Origin: UBA6059 sp040219045
GTDB taxonomy: Bacteria; Bacteroidota; Bacteroidia; Cytophagales; Cyclobacteriaceae
NCBI GenBank assembly: GCA_965229505.1
Contig: OZ245881.1
Location: 2,294,001 to 2,358,000, forward strand
DNA length: 64,000 nt
Direction: 5' to 3'
Below are positions 61,503 through 64,000 of the stretch, piece by piece (the stretch's first letter is position 1; the number at the start of each line of letters is the position of its first letter). The translations under genes and the position numbers were made by a program. Under the pieces are notes generated by a model. That model was not told the DNA's origin. It searched no databases and was given only the letters and a program-made list of their open reading frames with translations.

Positions 61503-63344
61503 ATGACCGCTGCTGCCAAATCCTCCACTAAGAATAAAAAAATCACAAAAAAGGAAATCTCTGGCAGCTTGTTGGTGGAAATCGCCTGGGAAACGGTCAA
61601 TCAGGTCGGCGGGATCTACACTGTTATTCGTTCGAAAGCACCAACGATCACCGAAGAATGGGGAAACAACTATTGCCTTCTGGGGCCCTACATGCCTCAG
61701 AATGTCGCTTCGGAATTTGACCCCATTGAGGATGCCAAAGACCCATTTTCCAAGGCAGTAGCCAGAATGAAGGAGAATGGCTACAAGGTACATTACGGTC
61801 ATTGGTTAGTCACGGGACGACCGAAGGTGGTGCTATTTGATTTGACAAGTGTCAATAATCGATTAGGTGATATCAAGTATTCGCTCTGGCAGGATCATGG
61901 TATATCTATGCCTGGAGATGATTTTCTGCTCAATGGCGTGGTGATGTTTGGGGAAATGGTCAAGCTATTCCTGATGGAACTTGCAAAGCCTGAAGTCACA
62001 ACCAAAAATATAATTGCTCATTTCCATGAGTGGATGGCGGCCTCCGGATTGCCGTCACTTCGAAAGAATAATATCCCAATTAAGACGGTATTTACCACCC
62101 ATGCCACGATGCTGGGTAGATACCTGGCCATGAATGATCCTCAGTTCTACGACCATTTACCCTTTGTGGATTGGGCGAAGGAGGCCAAGCATTTTAATAT
62201 TGAAGCCAACGTGCAGTTGGAGCGTGCTGCAGCGCATAGTTCACATGTATTTACTACCGTAAGTGAGGTGACAGCTGAGGAGTGTCGCTATTTACTCGGA
62301 AGAGAGCCCGATGTGATCCTGCCCAATGGTATTAACAATGAGCGCTTTGAAGCTCTTCATGAGTTCCAGAACCTCCATATGGAGAACAAGGAAAAAATCC
62401 ATCAGTTTGTGATGGCGCATTTTTTCCAGAGCTATACTTTCGACCTTGACAACACCCTCTACTTCTTTACTTCCGGTAGGTACGAATACCTCAACAAGGG
62501 CTATGACCTTACGCTTGAAGCATTGGCGAGATTGAACTATCGGTTGAAAAAAGAGGGCTCAGATACGACCATCGTCATGTTTTTTGTCACAAAGCAGCCT
62601 TATCATTCAATTAACCCCGAGGTGTTGCACACACGGGCGCTGATGGAGGAGCTGCGGACGACTGTGGATGCTATTAAAAAACAGGTTGGGGATCGACTTT
62701 TCTATCGGGCGGCTTCCAGTATGGATACTAAGCTGCCACCTTTAAATGAGTTTGTGGATGATTACTGGAGATTAAGATATCGACGGACGCTGCAGTCCTG
62801 GAAAACGGGGCACCTGCCACCGGTGGTTACCCACAATCTCAAGGATGATCAAAACGACAGTATCCTGAATTTCCTTCGATCTTCGAACCTGGTCAACAAT
62901 AAGGAAGACAGGGTCAAAATCGTGTACCACCCTGACTTCATCAACTATACTAACCCACTATTTGGCATGGAATACGGTCAGTTTGTGCGAGGTACTCATA
63001 TGGGTATCTTTCCGAGCTATTACGAGCCATGGGGCTACACACCTCTTGAGTGTATTGCCAGTGGTGTACCCACGGCGACCAGTGACCTTGCAGGCTTTGG
63101 TGACTATGTGAAAAAGAACATGCCTCACCCGGAGAAGAGCGGCATCTACGTAGTTAATCGTGACCAGAGATCATTTGACGATAGTGCCAATCAATTGGCT
63201 AACGTGCTCTATCAGTTTGTACAGCTTAATCGCAGGGAGCGGATTACACTCCGCAACAGGACGGAAAACTCAGCAGTTTACTTTGATTGGGATACCTTGA
63301 CCAAATACTACAGCATGGCGTACCATCAGGCGCTGAATGTCTAG
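61503..63344 (+). CDS. Glycogen synthase, GT3 (eukaryote-type)
   Basis: 613 residues with the GT3 pattern and not the GT5 glgA one: LLVEIAWETVNQVGGIYTVI near the N-terminus, IIAHFHEWMAASGLPSLRK, VFTTHATMLGRYLA and the C-terminal donor-site block GIFPSYYEPWGYTPLECIAS containing the E-x7-E pair (PSYYEPWGYTPLECI). It should elongate glycogen from UDP- or ADP-glucose in the cytoplasm. The GT3 form occurs in several Bacteroidota. No glgB, glgC or debranching genes are in view. Convergent with, and overlapping by 4 bp, the last gene of the window. Confidence 0.93.
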   Translation: MTAAAKSSTKNKKITKKEISGSLLVEIAWETVNQVGGIYTVIRSKAPTITEEWGNNYCLLGPYMPQNVASEFDPIEDAKDPFSKAVARMKENGYKVHYGHWLVTGRPKVVLFDLTSVNNRLGDIKYSLWQDHGISMPGDDFLLNGVVMFGEMVKLFLMELAKPEVTTKNIIAHFHEWMAASGLPSLRKNNIPIKTVFTTHATMLGRYLAMNDPQFYDHLPFVDWAKEAKHFNIEANVQLERAAAHSSHVFTTVSEVTAEECRYLLGREPDVILPNGINNERFEALHEFQNLHMENKEKIHQFVMAHFFQSYTFDLDNTLYFFTSGRYEYLNKGYDLTLEALARLNYRLKKEGSDTTIVMFFVTKQPYHSINPEVLHTRALMEELRTTVDAIKKQVGDRLFYRAASSMDTKLPPLNEFVDDYWRLRYRRTLQSWKTGHLPPVVTHNLKDDQNDSILNFLRSSNLVNNKEDRVKIVYHPDFINYTNPLFGMEYGQFVRGTHMGIFPSYYEPWGYTPLECIASGVPTATSDLAGFGDYVKKNMPHPEKSGIYVVNRDQRSFDDSANQLANVLYQFVQLNRRERITLRNRTENSAVYFDWDTLTKYYSMAYHQALNV

Positions 63345-63958
63345 TAGAGTAGGTCGAGCTCTACATCATCGAAAAAAATGGTGCCTGCTGTGACGGGCTC
63401 CATCCTAAGGATTACTTCGATTTCGTCGACCGGTTCATTGATATCGGGGTAGAGTGTGCCGAAGGAGCCAAACTCTATGATTCGGCCATTGCCATTGATC
63501 CAGCCTGAGTCAGAATAGCCAACCTGGACACCTTGCCATCGGAGGCTGATGATAAGAGAAACACCTGTACCCGTCACATTCTCTAGCTTTATTTGAGAGA
63601 GCAGCCTGATCTGCGCTCCACGTGGGATATCCACACCCGTGAGGGTTTTGCGCCATTCGGCAAAATCATAGAACCCTTCGCTGGCAGCAGCCACATGACC
63701 CAGGCGTTCAATCTTGAGGGAGTGATTGCTTGACCCGATTTCATCAGTGGTTCTAATACCTTCAAATTTGAGCCTGGAACGCGGATGACTTATCTCAAAT
63801 ACCCAACCGTGATCATCATTCTCAAATTGTTCCAGCTCGATTAATGGGACTATGTTTTCTTTTTGCTCCGGCTGATCTGCTTCGGGGAAGCTAAATTCGG
63901 GTCTATCCAGACAACTGCTGCAAAACGCCAAACATAAAAACCAGGAGACCTTGCCCAT
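63341..63958 (-). CDS. Lipoprotein of unknown function with carbohydrate-binding-like fold
   Basis: 205 residues with a lipoprotein signal (SWFLCLAFCSSC). The mature part is beta-rich (HSLKIERLGHVAAASEGFYD, TGVSLIISLRWQGVQVGYSD, TIFFDDVELDLLY); the closing FFDDVEL strand is typical of jelly-roll carbohydrate-binding-like modules, but no family can be named. It is convergent with the glycogen synthase gene. Confidence 0.65.
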   Translation of the reverse strand: MGKVSWFLCLAFCSSCLDRPEFSFPEADQPEQKENIVPLIELEQFENDDHGWVFEISHPRSRLKFEGIRTTDEIGSSNHSLKIERLGHVAAASEGFYDFAEWRKTLTGVDIPRGAQIRLLSQIKLENVTGTGVSLIISLRWQGVQVGYSDSGWINGNGRIIEFGSFGTLYPDINEPVDEIEVILRMEPVTAGTIFFDDVELDLLY

Positions 63959-64000
63959 AATAACAATTTACTCATTTTTAAGAGAAATTGTTTGAGCGTT

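Larger units (their letters stand above)
849..62480. repeat. Dispersed 10-mer family CCTACCGGAA / GCTACCGCAA
   Basis: Exact CCTACCGGAA (either strand) starts at 2190, 7528, 20314, 22020, 25050, 26596, 33191, 34073, 40837, 46451, 47900, 51496, 55353, 56903, 61142 and 62471. Exact GCTACCGCAA starts at 2735, 19628, 23844, 30376, 34586, 36256, 39314, 43718, 56755, 57029 and 57424. Single hybrids are at 849, 16562, 20443 and 47595. Versions with one extra base before AA (for example near 790, 51909 and 52809) and with CCTATCGG also occur. Counts are by eye and are lower bounds. Confidence 0.85.

Noticed and set aside
1..64000. CRISPR array or phage region
   Set aside because: No regularly spaced repeats and no capsid, tail, integrase or terminase genes were found.

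Overview
This window looks like chromosomal DNA of a Bacteroidota bacterium, probably a free-living, possibly marine, member of the Cytophagales. The signs are: many secreted or lipid-anchored proteins with short signal peptides; TPR/TonB, WG-repeat and BNR-repeat proteins; DUF3857-transglutaminase genes; a eukaryote-type (GT3) glycogen synthase; promoter elements of the TAnnTTTG type; and weak or absent Shine-Dalgarno sequences with many ATGA stop/start overlaps. The identification is inferred from gene content only. Genes are dense and mostly core. No phage, complete insertion sequence or CRISPR array was seen.

Layout. 1-9018: the 5' part of a cyclic-nucleotide-domain histidine kinase, a DPP-IV peptidase, a DM13 lipoprotein with an outer-membrane partner, Glu-Q-RS, a diheme cytochrome c, a secreted M20 amidohydrolase and a secreted metallo-beta-lactamase-fold protein. 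9100-17500: an unusual comM locus. The intact comM is followed, on its 3' side, by two extra copies of only its 3' end; between the copies lie a TPR/MORN/TonB gene, a decayed copy of that gene and two DUF3857-transglutaminase genes. 17600-22240: sedoheptulose-7-phosphate isomerase, a small membrane protein, an MsbA-type ABC exporter and a Wzi/RemB-like barrel (cell-surface polysaccharide). 22280-29081: L31, a GlmU-like protein, holB, an aspartic-protease-like protein, rimK, hemC, a cyclophilin and an RfbD-like reductase. 29088-36549: a WG-repeat protein, a 1447-residue AsmA-like protein and a gamma-glutamylcyclotransferase-like protein. 36580-38310: tRNA-Pro and a low-GC flavin oxidoreductase gene flanked by imperfect direct repeats. 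38319-44037: a second M20 amidohydrolase, a VapBC pair, a MITE-like element and a large BNR-repeat protein. 44211-49052: thrABC operon. 49053-55303: a nucleotidyltransferase module, an FdhF/YdeP oxidoreductase, HAD and APH-like proteins, and an AAA/DUF4143 ATPase preceded by a long perfect palindrome. 55411-63958: M19 dipeptidase, a membrane protein, a 31-residue ORF coupled to a sodium:solute symporter, a thioredoxin lipoprotein, a pseudouridine synthase, glycogen synthase and a terminal lipoprotein.

The most striking signal is not a gene. The 10-mer CCTACCGGAA occurs at least 16 times and its sister GCTACCGCAA at least 11 times in 64 kb, on both strands, in all reading frames and also between genes, where about 0.1 of each is expected by chance. 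The first and eighth bases covary (C with G, or G with C). A related copy sits at the breakpoint of one truncated comM copy, and another forms part of an intrinsic terminator. This behaves like a genome-wide DNA signal (uptake-, Chi- or chromosome-organisation-like) whose function cannot be decided from one window.
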